Assembly: GCA_913060865.1 (NCBI GenBank)
Contig: CAJXTU010000003.1
Location: forward strand, 124,001 to 188,000
Length of the DNA: 64,000 bases
DNA from: an uncultured Cycloclasticus sp.
GTDB lineage: Bacteria > Pseudomonadota > Gammaproteobacteria > Methylococcales > Cycloclasticaceae
Direction of reading: 5' to 3'
Shown here: positions 10,297 to 19,919 of the stretch, one piece after another
Layout: every line of letters starts with the position of its first letter
Numbering within the stretch: position 1 is the stretch's first letter
The notes under the pieces: model-generated
Seen by the model: the letters and a program-made list of their open reading frames with translations, nothing else
What the model was told of the DNA's origin: nothing
Database searches by the model: none
Made by a program: the position numbers and the translations under genes

Positions 10297-12576
10297 CTAT
10301 AGACCCTGCCGATATTGCGCCATAGTAGAAAGCGGTATCATTTGCGTCAGTTGATCTTTTGCACCGCCTTGTCCGCTGATCATTTTTTCAAAGTATTCAA
10401 TCAGTTGAATTTTATTTTGCTCAGCTTTTGACCCTGAGCCAATATTGGTTAAATCAATAAAAAACTCATCAAACAAATCAGCCAAATCGGTTACTACATC
10501 CATATTTAAAAACTGCTCATCATTATAAATACTGGGATAACCGCCTTTTTGCTTATCAATGGCAAACGAAACACCCTTCACATTGGTGATGGTGGTCGCC
10601 TTTTGACATTTGAGCATGCAACCATCTTCGATACTTGGTTTCTTACAGCCCACGGTTTGCTGGAAAAAGCATTGTCGACTGGTCATCATTAAAATGGGGT
10701 GGTAAATACTGTATAGCAATTTGAAGTTTTTTGGCCGTGTAATATTTTTAATTTGCATCCGGTTAATCTCGTTAGAAATAAACGCACCGGAACAATTAAG
10801 CTCTTCTTGTAATGTCAGCAAAGCATACGAATTAGTGGTGTTTAAAAACGGCCCAGCAATCCAGTCTATTCCCATTTCAAACGCTTTATAAGCAATACCC
10901 GTATTATTAGTAACAAGACGTTTCGGCCGTACCTGCTTGAGAATATTAACCGCTTCTAGGTAGTCTTTACCGATTAATACGGCTGGAAACCAGGGTATTA
11001 ATCGCGGGTTTTTCAACAACAAATCAATGTATTTAGTACAGCCTTTTTTGAAGCTTTCGGGCAGCTTAAAGTAGATATCTGCATCCGTTACATCACACAA
11101 ATGAAAGTCTTTTTCATCGGCTATTAAAATGGACATAGACGACAGGTTATTGGCAGATAAACCAGCGTGGGTTTTAGGATGATTAACCAACGCAGGAACA
11201 TCCACTTCCTCCACCACCTCGATAGAATCATTCAGCATGAACGCTGCTTTGTTTTTCATTCGTGCTAATTCTTTAAATGGAAGACTGAGGTTTTCCGCCA
11301 ACCCATCAAAATCAAGAGTTTCAATAATATACCGCGCATTATTAAAGGATTTAAAACGTTTTTCTATGGCCACTGAATCAAGTATGGAGTGTGTTGCTTT
11401 TTTTAGTTGCTCATTTGATTCGATCACATACGTAGTACCTAACTCATTGTTATTGCCTTTTACTTGTATGCTTAAGACCAATGGCTCACCCAGCTGGCCA
11501 GAGAAACCTAGTTTAAGTTGTTGCTTCGCAATGCTTAAGCCTTTAATTTTCTCGGCTAACTCATCGCCAATTTTATTTTTATCATCGTAGAGGCCTTGTT
11601 TTGCCTTTTGAATATGCACAATGGATACGGCTTGGCTTTTCGTCACCGCATGCTCAACACTATGGTCTCGAGGATTGTCGATAAACATCTTTTTAGTAAG
11701 ATCGCCCTTCAAAAATGAATTCGTGAAATCACGATTAAAGACTTTATGTAAATTCGAGTCGTCTTCTAATAAGCGACCAGTTTGTTTAAATTTATCCATT
11801 TGTTTACGCCAGCTATCCACCACCGTATAAACATAATGCGCGCCCTTAATACGCCCTTCTATTTTTAACGAATCAACCCCTGCGTCCACTAATTCAGGCA
11901 AATCAAAATAGGCTGAATTGTCTTTTAAATTAAGTGGAAAATTATTGCCCGTGGCAGTGGTTTCATACTCATCTCGGCACGCTTGGCTACACCGCCCTCG
12001 GTTACCTGAGTTGCCGACACTCACCGAGCTTGAATAACACTGACCAGAAAAGGCTATACACAGCGAGCCATGCACAAAAACTTCGGTTAACACGCCATGA
12101 TTATGTGCAAAACTTGTCAGGCTTTTCACCTCATCAAGGTTTAGTTCGCGTGATAAATTAACTCGAGAAGCGCCAATCTTGCTCAAAAACTGTATTTGCC
12201 CTTCATTGTGCGTCGTTAACTGCGTTGAGGCGTGTAAATCAAGATTTGGAAAATATTTCTTTACTAAATTAAATGTACCCAAGTCCTGCACAATAATGCC
12301 ATCCAGACCGGTATTCACTAATTTATTCAACAGCTTGATTAAGCTCGGTAATTCTTGCTCCAATATAACGACATTGAGCGTCAAAAATACCTCGCAATCG
12401 TGCTGATGGGCTAAGCGTAATACGCCACACAAGTCATCAAAAGAAAGGTTGGTTGCCCGATTACGTGCATTAAAAACATCTAAACCGCAATAAACAGCAT
12501 TTGCACCGGCAACAATGGCCCCTTTAATCGCTTCCACATCGCCGCCGGGTGCTAATAACTCTATTTTCTTATTCAT
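10297..12576 (-). CDS. Peptidase U32 family protein (RlhA/YdcP-like)
   Basis: 759 aa; MNKKIELLAPGGDVEAIKGAIVAGANAVYCGL, EVFVHGSLCIAFSGQCYSSS...NRGRCSQACR and DSLKIEGRIKG motifs of U32. Confidence 0.9.
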   Translation of the reverse strand: MNKKIELLAPGGDVEAIKGAIVAGANAVYCGLDVFNARNRATNLSFDDLCGVLRLAHQHDCEVFLTLNVVILEQELPSLIKLLNKLVNTGLDGIIVQDLGTFNLVKKYFPNLDLHASTQLTTHNEGQIQFLSKIGASRVNLSRELNLDEVKSLTSFAHNHGVLTEVFVHGSLCIAFSGQCYSSSVSVGNSGNRGRCSQACRDEYETTATGNNFPLNLKDNSAYFDLPELVDAGVDSLKIEGRIKGAHYVYTVVDSWRKQMDKFKQTGRLLEDDSNLHKVFNRDFTNSFLKGDLTKKMFIDNPRDHSVEHAVTKSQAVSIVHIQKAKQGLYDDKNKIGDELAEKIKGLSIAKQQLKLGFSGQLGEPLVLSIQVKGNNNELGTTYVIESNEQLKKATHSILDSVAIEKRFKSFNNARYIIETLDFDGLAENLSLPFKELARMKNKAAFMLNDSIEVVEEVDVPALVNHPKTHAGLSANNLSSMSILIADEKDFHLCDVTDADIYFKLPESFKKGCTKYIDLLLKNPRLIPWFPAVLIGKDYLEAVNILKQVRPKRLVTNNTGIAYKAFEMGIDWIAGPFLNTTNSYALLTLQEELNCSGAFISNEINRMQIKNITRPKNFKLLYSIYHPILMMTSRQCFFQQTVGCKKPSIEDGCMLKCQKATTITNVKGVSFAIDKQKGGYPSIYNDEQFLNMDVVTDLADLFDEFFIDLTNIGSGSKAEQNKIQLIEYFEKMISGQGGAKDQLTQMIPLSTMAQYRQGL

Positions 12577-12702
12577 TCAATTCATCGCGTCTGACTATAA
12601 AAGCTTATTCTACTGTATCCAGCATTTGCACCGGCTATTAGTCGTCACAGTTCAACTCATAGAAACGATGAGCAAGGTCCTCATCGTGAGACAAATGATG
12701 AA

Positions 12703-13731
12703 TTAAAACTGATAACTCGGCGTTGATTGGGAAACAGCTATTTCATCCTCTGACATCTCAATCGAAATATCATCAAATAAAGGCGTACTTAAATAACGTT
12801 CGCCAGTATCTGGCAACATACATAAAATATTCGCACCTGGCTTCGCTGTTTCGGCTATTTTCAAAGCCCCAGCCAGGGTAGCACCTGCTGAAATACCCAC
12901 AAAAACACCTTCCTGTTGCGCCAAGTCTTTAGAGCATTGGATAGCCTCTTTGCCATCAATAGGTATCAATTTATCAATACGCGAGCCAGCATCCACCACC
13001 TCTTTGGTTAACTTTGGAATGAAATCTGGTGTCCAACCTTGCATTGGGTGAGGGGTAAAATTAGGGTGACTTTCATTTTCAACTTGAGGAATGCCACTGC
13101 CTAATAATTGCGCATTAACCGGTTCACACACGATAACTTTCGTCTCAGGACTTTTTGCTTTTAACACGGCTGATACGCCGTTTAACGTACCGCCTGTTCC
13201 ATAACCACTAACCCAATAGTCAAGCGTTACGTCTGAGAAGTCTTCTAGAATCTCTTCTGCTGTCGTTTTCATATGCATTTGTGCATTCGCTGGGTTTTCA
13301 AATTGCTTTGATTGCCACCAACCATTTTTAGCCGCCAGCTCCTCAGCTTTCTTAACCATCCCTGTGCCTTTTTCAGATGCCGGTGTTAACACCACTTTAG
13401 CACCTAAAAAGCGCATTAGTTTTCTACGTTCGACACTAAAACTTTCTGCCATAGTAACCACTAACGGATAACCTTTTTGTGCACAGACCATCGCTAAACC
13501 AATGCCGGTATTTCCACTCGTTGCCTCTACAATAGTTTGGCCAGGCTTTAACTCGCCGCTTCGTTCAGCATCTTCTATAACACCCAAAGCAAGCCTATCT
13601 TTAACCGAACCCATCGGGTTAAATGCCTCTATTTTTACAAAAATATTAATGCCTTTGGGGCCGAGCTTATTAATTCGTACAACTGGCGTATTACCTATTG
13701 TTTGTAAAATATTATCGTATCGCTTACCCAT
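12703..13731 (-). CDS. cysK: Cysteine synthase (O-acetylserine sulfhydrylase)
   Basis: 342 aa; IGNTPVVRIN, NPMGSVKDRLA, EATSGNTGIGLAMV motifs. Confidence 0.9.
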   Translation of the reverse strand: MGKRYDNILQTIGNTPVVRINKLGPKGINIFVKIEAFNPMGSVKDRLALGVIEDAERSGELKPGQTIVEATSGNTGIGLAMVCAQKGYPLVVTMAESFSVERRKLMRFLGAKVVLTPASEKGTGMVKKAEELAAKNGWWQSKQFENPANAQMHMKTTAEEILEDFSDVTLDYWVSGYGTGGTLNGVSAVLKAKSPETKVIVCEPVNAQLLGSGIPQVENESHPNFTPHPMQGWTPDFIPKLTKEVVDAGSRIDKLIPIDGKEAIQCSKDLAQQEGVFVGISAGATLAGALKIAETAKPGANILCMLPDTGERYLSTPLFDDISIEMSEDEIAVSQSTPSYQF

Positions 13732-13752
13732 GTTGACTCTCCTTATTGATTA

Positions 13753-15207
13753 TCATTTTTCTTGTGAAATAAGTTCCCGACCTATCTCAAGCACTTCGTT
13801 GACCAAATCATCCGCGTGGTGCCAATCAGTTCGTGCGCCTAAAAAGCACGGCCGAATGACAAGTTTACTATCCACCATGGTTGTACTCGGGATGTTGACA
13901 CCATTTTTCATTAACTGTCTGTGAATTTTTTTATTCAGTTCATTTAAATCACTCACGTTTTCGTGAACGTAGCGGAAACAACAAACGGACAAGGTCGGCT
14001 CTAATGCTAACTCTAAATTAGGCTCACTTTTAACTAAATCTGCAACACGACGCGCCATTCCATTATGTCGACAAATACGCGCCTTAACCCCCTCAACGCC
14101 AATCTCACGAATCAATGCCCATACAATAGCACCACGAGCAGGTGCAGATAATTCAACACCTAAATCATGATAGGGGAAGCCAATCGCATCCATAGAGTTT
14201 TCAACGTGTTCATTCTGTACCGTGGTTGTTTCAATGTAGGCTGCTTCCCCTTGGTTAAAGGTTTTATATTGCGCCTGAACGTCACGTACAAATGTGGCAC
14301 CGACCCCAACAGGTGCGCCAAGCCATTTATGTGCATCTACGGTAATAGAATCCGCTAACGCTAAGCCTTTATATAAATCGTGAACTTGTGGATCTAATGT
14401 GCCCGGCAAACCATAAGCACCATCGACATGAAACCAGATATTATGCTCGCGGGCAATTTCGCCAATTTCTTGCAATGGATCAATTGAGCCCGTATTAGTA
14501 CTACCCGCATTAGCGACAATGGCCACTGGTAACGCATCTGACTTTTTATCTTCTAACAACAAGCCTTTTAGCGCAGTTGGGGAAAGTCTCATCATATTAT
14601 CGACGGGCACATGCACCATCGCATTACGCCCCATTCCCAACACAGCAACCGCGCGATGAACGGTATGGTGGCTATGTTCAGTTGCGTATACTTTACAAGC
14701 ACGTTGAACACCATCATTAGCTGGGTCTAACCCTACTTGTTCAAATGCAGACTGCCTGGCAGCGCCTAGCCCTATTAAGTTAGCTGTAGAACCCCCACTA
14801 CTAAAAACACCTTGCATACCCGTTGGCAAGTCAAACATCTCCGCTAACCAATTTAAGGCAACCCCCTCTAAGTGATTAAAGGCTGTCATCCCGATACGTT
14901 GAGGTGACGCCACAATACCTGCCAACGTGGCTATTGAGCCCATATCCGTTGCTGCGGTTGTAATATAGGACGTACAACCTGGTTTAGCAATTTGAGAGCC
15001 ATTGGGCATAACATGCTGGCCTATTTCGCCAATCACTTGTTCTGCACCTATACCTGTGCTTGGAACTGATCCACTTAATGCGGCTTTCCAACTATCCACG
15101 GTGGACATTGCGTCAGGGTGTTCAAAACGCTGGTACTGTTCTATAGCACCAGTCAGCTGACTCAATAAATCAGACAAATTATTACATTCTGCTTTTTCTT
15201 CAAACAT
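13753..15207 (-). CDS. PLP-dependent group II amino acid decarboxylase
   Basis: 484 aa; FSSGGSTANLIGL, HVDGAYGLPG, TVDAHKWLGAPVG (PLP lysine); 21 nt upstream of cysK, same strand. Confidence 0.88.
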   Translation of the reverse strand: MFEEKAECNNLSDLLSQLTGAIEQYQRFEHPDAMSTVDSWKAALSGSVPSTGIGAEQVIGEIGQHVMPNGSQIAKPGCTSYITTAATDMGSIATLAGIVASPQRIGMTAFNHLEGVALNWLAEMFDLPTGMQGVFSSGGSTANLIGLGAARQSAFEQVGLDPANDGVQRACKVYATEHSHHTVHRAVAVLGMGRNAMVHVPVDNMMRLSPTALKGLLLEDKKSDALPVAIVANAGSTNTGSIDPLQEIGEIAREHNIWFHVDGAYGLPGTLDPQVHDLYKGLALADSITVDAHKWLGAPVGVGATFVRDVQAQYKTFNQGEAAYIETTTVQNEHVENSMDAIGFPYHDLGVELSAPARGAIVWALIREIGVEGVKARICRHNGMARRVADLVKSEPNLELALEPTLSVCCFRYVHENVSDLNELNKKIHRQLMKNGVNIPSTTMVDSKLVIRPCFLGARTDWHHADDLVNEVLEIGRELISQEK

Positions 15208-15475
15208 TAAAATACCAAACAGTTAGAACTTAAATTGTCACTTTACCATTGCGTTATATCAAGTTTATTTTAAAACTTATTTAAACCAACACTTTACTGA
15301 GAAACCGACTTAGATCTTTCACCCTATCAAAGTCTAGGTAGTTTAGTAATCAATCTATTAATTGACCTTAATACTGGGACTCACAGAGTGTTTTCTCAGA
15401 TAAGTTATTTATTGATTTCTGACCAAAAAGTAAAATAGGACCCTAGCCGTTATGTTGATTAATTTCAAAATAAGA

Positions 15476-15533
15476 TAACGATAATGCTAGTGAATTTAAA
15501 GGCTAAGCTGACTTAGGCCCATTATTATCGTTA
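15476..15533. repeat. Inverted repeat/stem-loop upstream of membrane-protein gene
   Basis: TAACGATAAT (15476-15485) pairs with ATTATCGTTA (15524-15533); inner GGCTAAG (15501-15507) with CTTAGGCC (15512-15519). Confidence 0.6.
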
Positions 15534-15620
15534 ACACAGTAATTTGACTTAAATTTCGGCTTTAATATTAATGCTAGATAGTCTATGGTTAGGAGATAAA
15601 AATAATATCAAGGGACACTA

Positions 15621-16742
15621 ATGACAACTCAAACACCAAATCAGCCACTTGCCTCTGTATTACTAACTGGGAGTTTGGGCATCATTGTCGTATTAACACT
15701 CGCTGCTCTTTGTATTCTTCCGTTTGAACAACACTTTTTTACCGGTTGGGTGGGTATCGCTTTTATGTGTGCAACACCCACACAAGTGATTTTAAATTTG
15801 TTTTGGCATAACAACCTACCCAAACGAATCGGTGATATGCCACAGCCATTAAAAGGCATTAGTTTGACCCTTATTACCGTAGTAGCAGGTGCATTTTTCA
15901 CCCTGTTATTGTCCACATTGGTTGGCCAAAATTATGGCGATACCCCTATGTTTATTCAATATACGATTCTTACGGTTGTGACTGTTTTATGGCTTATTCC
16001 AATATGGCACGCGTGGCCTTTTTCCTTGGTGAGTAAAAACCCTATCATCATCGGGCTAGTGACACTATTCGCCACTTATGTCTTAGCCTACATCGTTTGG
16101 TTTATCTTTTTTGACTACACCGCATTAGCGCATATACCCACGCCAAACGGTGAGATTGTTCATCCGCTTTACCACCCAGAAATTGATCCAAAAGGCTTGT
16201 TTGATTCATGGGTTGCCATGACGTTTGCCGTGACGACGGCAGGGGTTATTGTTATTCATTCTTTATTTGATTTCTGGCCTATTAACAAACTGTCCATGGG
16301 TCGTCCGCAGCCTGTTCGAGGCCTTATTGGAACGGTGTATGTTTTACTATTTGCCTTAATTGTGCGTTGGTTTTTTACTGACTTTATGGGCATGGAACAG
16401 GTCAGCTATATGATTCAAGTGCCTGTGTGCATGCTTTTTGGTGCCTTTTTGGTTAACAATATGATGCAATTTAGCCTATTCCCTAACTTAAAACAGCCTT
16501 ACCGTGGTTTTGCGCTATTAGCCTGCTCGATTATAGCTGGCCTAATCATGTACAGGCTTTACAGTTATGCTGCTTATTTATTTGTAGGGCATGAGCTAAT
16601 ATCTGGCCCTGCGGGCGGCTGGGAACTTGAGTTATGGATTGCGACAGCCATGTTAGGTGTGACCTTCCCCATGGTCTTCCTCGTGTCAGGTTTCTTTGAT
16701 TTCTGGTTGTTGAAAAAACAAAGTAAAACAACTGCTGGCTAA
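15621..16742 (+). CDS. Polytopic membrane protein of unknown function with internal repeats
   Basis: 373 aa, about 10 hydrophobic helices; recurring Q/N-P-x-x-G entry motif (QPLAS, QPLKG, NPIIIG, QPVRG, QPYRG). Confidence 0.8.
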   Translation: MTTQTPNQPLASVLLTGSLGIIVVLTLAALCILPFEQHFFTGWVGIAFMCATPTQVILNLFWHNNLPKRIGDMPQPLKGISLTLITVVAGAFFTLLLSTLVGQNYGDTPMFIQYTILTVVTVLWLIPIWHAWPFSLVSKNPIIIGLVTLFATYVLAYIVWFIFFDYTALAHIPTPNGEIVHPLYHPEIDPKGLFDSWVAMTFAVTTAGVIVIHSLFDFWPINKLSMGRPQPVRGLIGTVYVLLFALIVRWFFTDFMGMEQVSYMIQVPVCMLFGAFLVNNMMQFSLFPNLKQPYRGFALLACSIIAGLIMYRLYSYAAYLFVGHELISGPAGGWELELWIATAMLGVTFPMVFLVSGFFDFWLLKKQSKTTAG

Positions 16743-16780
16743 AAATCTTTCATACCCCTATGGATCATCAGTAAAAAATT

Positions 16781-16820
16781 TTTATAGGCCTACTCTGCCT
16801 TTACAAGGTAGGCCTATAAA
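16781..16820. repeat. Perfect inverted repeat (hairpin, possible terminator)
   Basis: TTTATAGGCCTAC (16781-16793) and GTAGGCCTATAAA (16808-16820), 13-bp perfect stem, 14-nt loop. Confidence 0.75.
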
Positions 16821-17150
16821 ATAGTCGAAAACAATTGCCCCTATGACTCTAATAAGAAGCGCGGGTGCCCCATTCACTTCACTAATGAGTTATTAAAAGG
16901 AACAATCATCAAGGTATTCTTTCACTCTCAAGCCTAATCGCCTAGATATAAACTCAAACACTTAACAAAATAACGACCGTTTGCATCACAGTTATACGGA
17001 TAGCAGGGATCAGCCAACGACACATTGAAAGCACCAGCTCGCCTCAGGCGAGAGTTTATACGCAAAAAGCTGTTGATCATTTATTTCCTAGCTGGCCAGT
17101 AAAAACGCCTTACTTGTATTAGCAGGCCTATTTATCTCAACACAGCGCTA

Positions 17151-19850
17151 TCACCACGTTAACCATTTCAGCACAAACGCATTCTCACGCCTCACAAAAA
17201 CTCGGCGTACTTCATCGGCAATAATTATCGTGATGGCGAAGGGAATGCTCAGGCTTAATTGCCACAGTTCCAAAGGCGCTGTTCCAAAGAACGTATTCAT
17301 CAAGGGGACATAGGCAATTAGGGCCAGTAAGATCAACTCTGAAGCGATACCTAGTAACACCAGCCGATTAGCAAAAATGCCAACGGTTAAGATACTTTGT
17401 CGCCGCGTACGGCAAATTAAAACATCGGCAATTTGGCAAATAATGATAGAAGCAAAGAAGGCGGTTATCGCTTGACGATAAAGCGGGTCTGATACGGCTA
17501 GGGTCTCCCCCCATTGCCACCCGCCCTCTAGCAGAATATAAAAATAACTGAAAAAGCCAGCAGCGGCTTGAATCATGCCCACAATGCCATAACTCATAAA
17601 CAGTAAGTTGCGTGTTAATAACCGCTCGTGCCTAGGACGGGGCGGTTTATTCATAACATCAGTTTCAGGCTTTTCTGAGCCCAAACCCAGCGCTGGAATA
17701 ATATCGGTACCTAAATCAATCGCCAGTATTAACACAACGGTTAATGGCAAGGGAATATCTAACAGAACATAGGCGATAAACGGTAAAATTTGAGGGATAT
17801 TACTGGTTAAAATATAGGCGATAAACTTCTTAATATTGTCGAAAATAGTCCGGCCTTCTTCTATTGCGGTAACGATGGTGGCGAAATTATCATCCATTAA
17901 CACCATATTGCTTGCTTCTTTAGCCACGTCGGTGCCCATCAGTCCCATCGCAACTCCCATATCAGCATTTTTAAGCGCCGGTGCATCGTTCACCCCATCA
18001 CCGGTCACCGTTACAATTTGGTCCTTTTTCTGTAAGGCTTGCACTATTTGCAATTTTTGCGCGGGTGTAATGCGTGCAAATATCAGCTCGTTTTCATCGA
18101 GTAACATGGATAAAGCACTCTCATCTAAAGACGAGAGTTCATCACCATTTAGTACCTTTCCTTGATCACTAAACAGACCGATTTGTTTTCCAATCGCTTT
18201 CGCTGTTGGACCAAAGTCACCGGTTAGCATAAAAACCCGTATGCCCGCTTGTCGGCATTTTAATATGGCATCGGGAACTTCTGCCCGGGGTGGGTCAATC
18301 ATGCCAACAACTGCAACAAACACATAATGTCCATCGGGGACCTTATCATCATCGAGGTTTCTATAAGCTAACGCCAAACCACGCTCCCCACGCTCGGCGA
18401 GTGACATGTATTGCTTAACCACCTGCTCTCGGTCAGCGTCGGTAAACACTACCTTTTGACCATTCAGATGAATCCGATCACACATTGCCATCACCACTTC
18501 AGGCGCACCCTTTAAGTACGCATGAAAATGATCGCCCTCCGGGGATTCATTGACGGTCACCATATATTTATCATCAGAGGTAAACGACTTCTCGTTTAAG
18601 CGCTTAGTGTGAACGATGTCTTTAATTGAGGTCAGTTTTTCCGAATAAGCCAACAAAGCAACTTCTGTTGAATCACCACTGTATTTCAGTTCACTATCTA
18701 AGTGTGCATTATTACAAAGCGTCATCACTCGACGGGCTAACTGCAACTCCATATCATCAGAAGCCATAGAGAGGCCCATATCGTATTCACGTTGATTAGC
18801 AATCAAGGTATTAACGCTAATTTTATTCTGCGTTAGTGTGCCGGTCTTATCGGTACAGATAACGGTTGTGCTACCGAGTGTTTCGACGCTTTCTAAGTTC
18901 TTAATTAACGCGTTTTTACGGGCCATTCGTTTACTGGCCATGGTCAATGCCAACGTGACTGTTGGCAATAAACCTTCTGGCACATTGGCAACGATAATAC
19001 CAATAGCAAAAATAAGACTACTGATCTCGCCTTTTCCAATCGCCACACTCACCGCAAAAAAGGTAACACCAAGGGCTATTGCAATACTGCTAATTATTTT
19101 TATGAAATAATTCAGCTCTTTACCAATGGGCGTTTCAACATTTGAAGTTTGCTTGGTTAACTCGACTATTTTCCCAATTTGGGTGTCCATACCGGTTTCG
19201 CAGACAAGTGCCTTGGCATTTCCACTTTGCACCAATGTCCCTGAAAAAACCATATTGTGGCTTTGATAAATGCTGTCACTATCGGGCTCTAGCTGTAAGG
19301 TTTCTGGCGCACTTTCACCCGTTAAGCTACTCATATCAACCTGCAATTGATTGACACGAATCAAACGCCCATCCGCCGACACTTTATCACCCTCGTACAA
19401 CAGCATAATGTCGCCGGGAACAACTTGGCTAGCCGCCACCTGTTTAACCTCACCCTCGCGTTCAACATCGACCATTGTCGGCAACATGTTTTGAAAGCTC
19501 TGCATGATTTTTTCACTTTGATACGCCTGTATAAACGTGAAAATAGCATTCAATAACACCACACCATAAAGCGCACAGCCTATATAAAAATTACCTTGGT
19601 CTGGGTCTAAGTAATCAGCAAAAAAAGCTAAGCCACCCCCAACCATCAGCAAAATCGCAAAAAAGTTTTTAAACTGTAAAAGAAACTTTATATAATCAGG
19701 GGTCTGTTGCCGTACGTGTAGTTCATTTGTACCAAACGCTTTAAGGCGCCGCTCGGCTTCTTCATCTGATAAACCTTTTTCATTACTTTTAAGTTCTTGA
19801 TAAAGTTCGTCAATCGGTAACTGATGATGATTTTTCATGATGGTGCTCAT
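17151..19850 (-). CDS. Cation-transporting P-type ATPase, P2C (Na+/K+-ATPase alpha)-like
   Basis: 899 aa; VANVPEGLLPTVTLALTMASKRMARKNALIKNLESVETLGSTTVICTDKTGTLTQN; TSNIPQILPFIAYVLLDIPLPLTVVLILAIDLGTDIIPALGLGSEKPETDVMNKPPR; MSYGIVGMIQAAAGFFSYF. Confidence 0.93.
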   Translation of the reverse strand: MSTIMKNHHQLPIDELYQELKSNEKGLSDEEAERRLKAFGTNELHVRQQTPDYIKFLLQFKNFFAILLMVGGGLAFFADYLDPDQGNFYIGCALYGVVLLNAIFTFIQAYQSEKIMQSFQNMLPTMVDVEREGEVKQVAASQVVPGDIMLLYEGDKVSADGRLIRVNQLQVDMSSLTGESAPETLQLEPDSDSIYQSHNMVFSGTLVQSGNAKALVCETGMDTQIGKIVELTKQTSNVETPIGKELNYFIKIISSIAIALGVTFFAVSVAIGKGEISSLIFAIGIIVANVPEGLLPTVTLALTMASKRMARKNALIKNLESVETLGSTTVICTDKTGTLTQNKISVNTLIANQREYDMGLSMASDDMELQLARRVMTLCNNAHLDSELKYSGDSTEVALLAYSEKLTSIKDIVHTKRLNEKSFTSDDKYMVTVNESPEGDHFHAYLKGAPEVVMAMCDRIHLNGQKVVFTDADREQVVKQYMSLAERGERGLALAYRNLDDDKVPDGHYVFVAVVGMIDPPRAEVPDAILKCRQAGIRVFMLTGDFGPTAKAIGKQIGLFSDQGKVLNGDELSSLDESALSMLLDENELIFARITPAQKLQIVQALQKKDQIVTVTGDGVNDAPALKNADMGVAMGLMGTDVAKEASNMVLMDDNFATIVTAIEEGRTIFDNIKKFIAYILTSNIPQILPFIAYVLLDIPLPLTVVLILAIDLGTDIIPALGLGSEKPETDVMNKPPRPRHERLLTRNLLFMSYGIVGMIQAAAGFFSYFYILLEGGWQWGETLAVSDPLYRQAITAFFASIIICQIADVLICRTRRQSILTVGIFANRLVLLGIASELILLALIAYVPLMNTFFGTAPLELWQLSLSIPFAITIIIADEVRRVFVRRENAFVLKWLTW

Positions 19851-19919
19851 TTAGGTTAACTCACAGTTAGTCACTACGACATCGCTAACGACCCTTCATA
19901 TCGGAAGTTTGTATTCAGT

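Noticed and set aside
10163-10354. 63-aa + strand ORF between the HD-GYP and U32 genes
   Set aside because: Runs into the antisense of the U32 3' end; no domain, poor start context.
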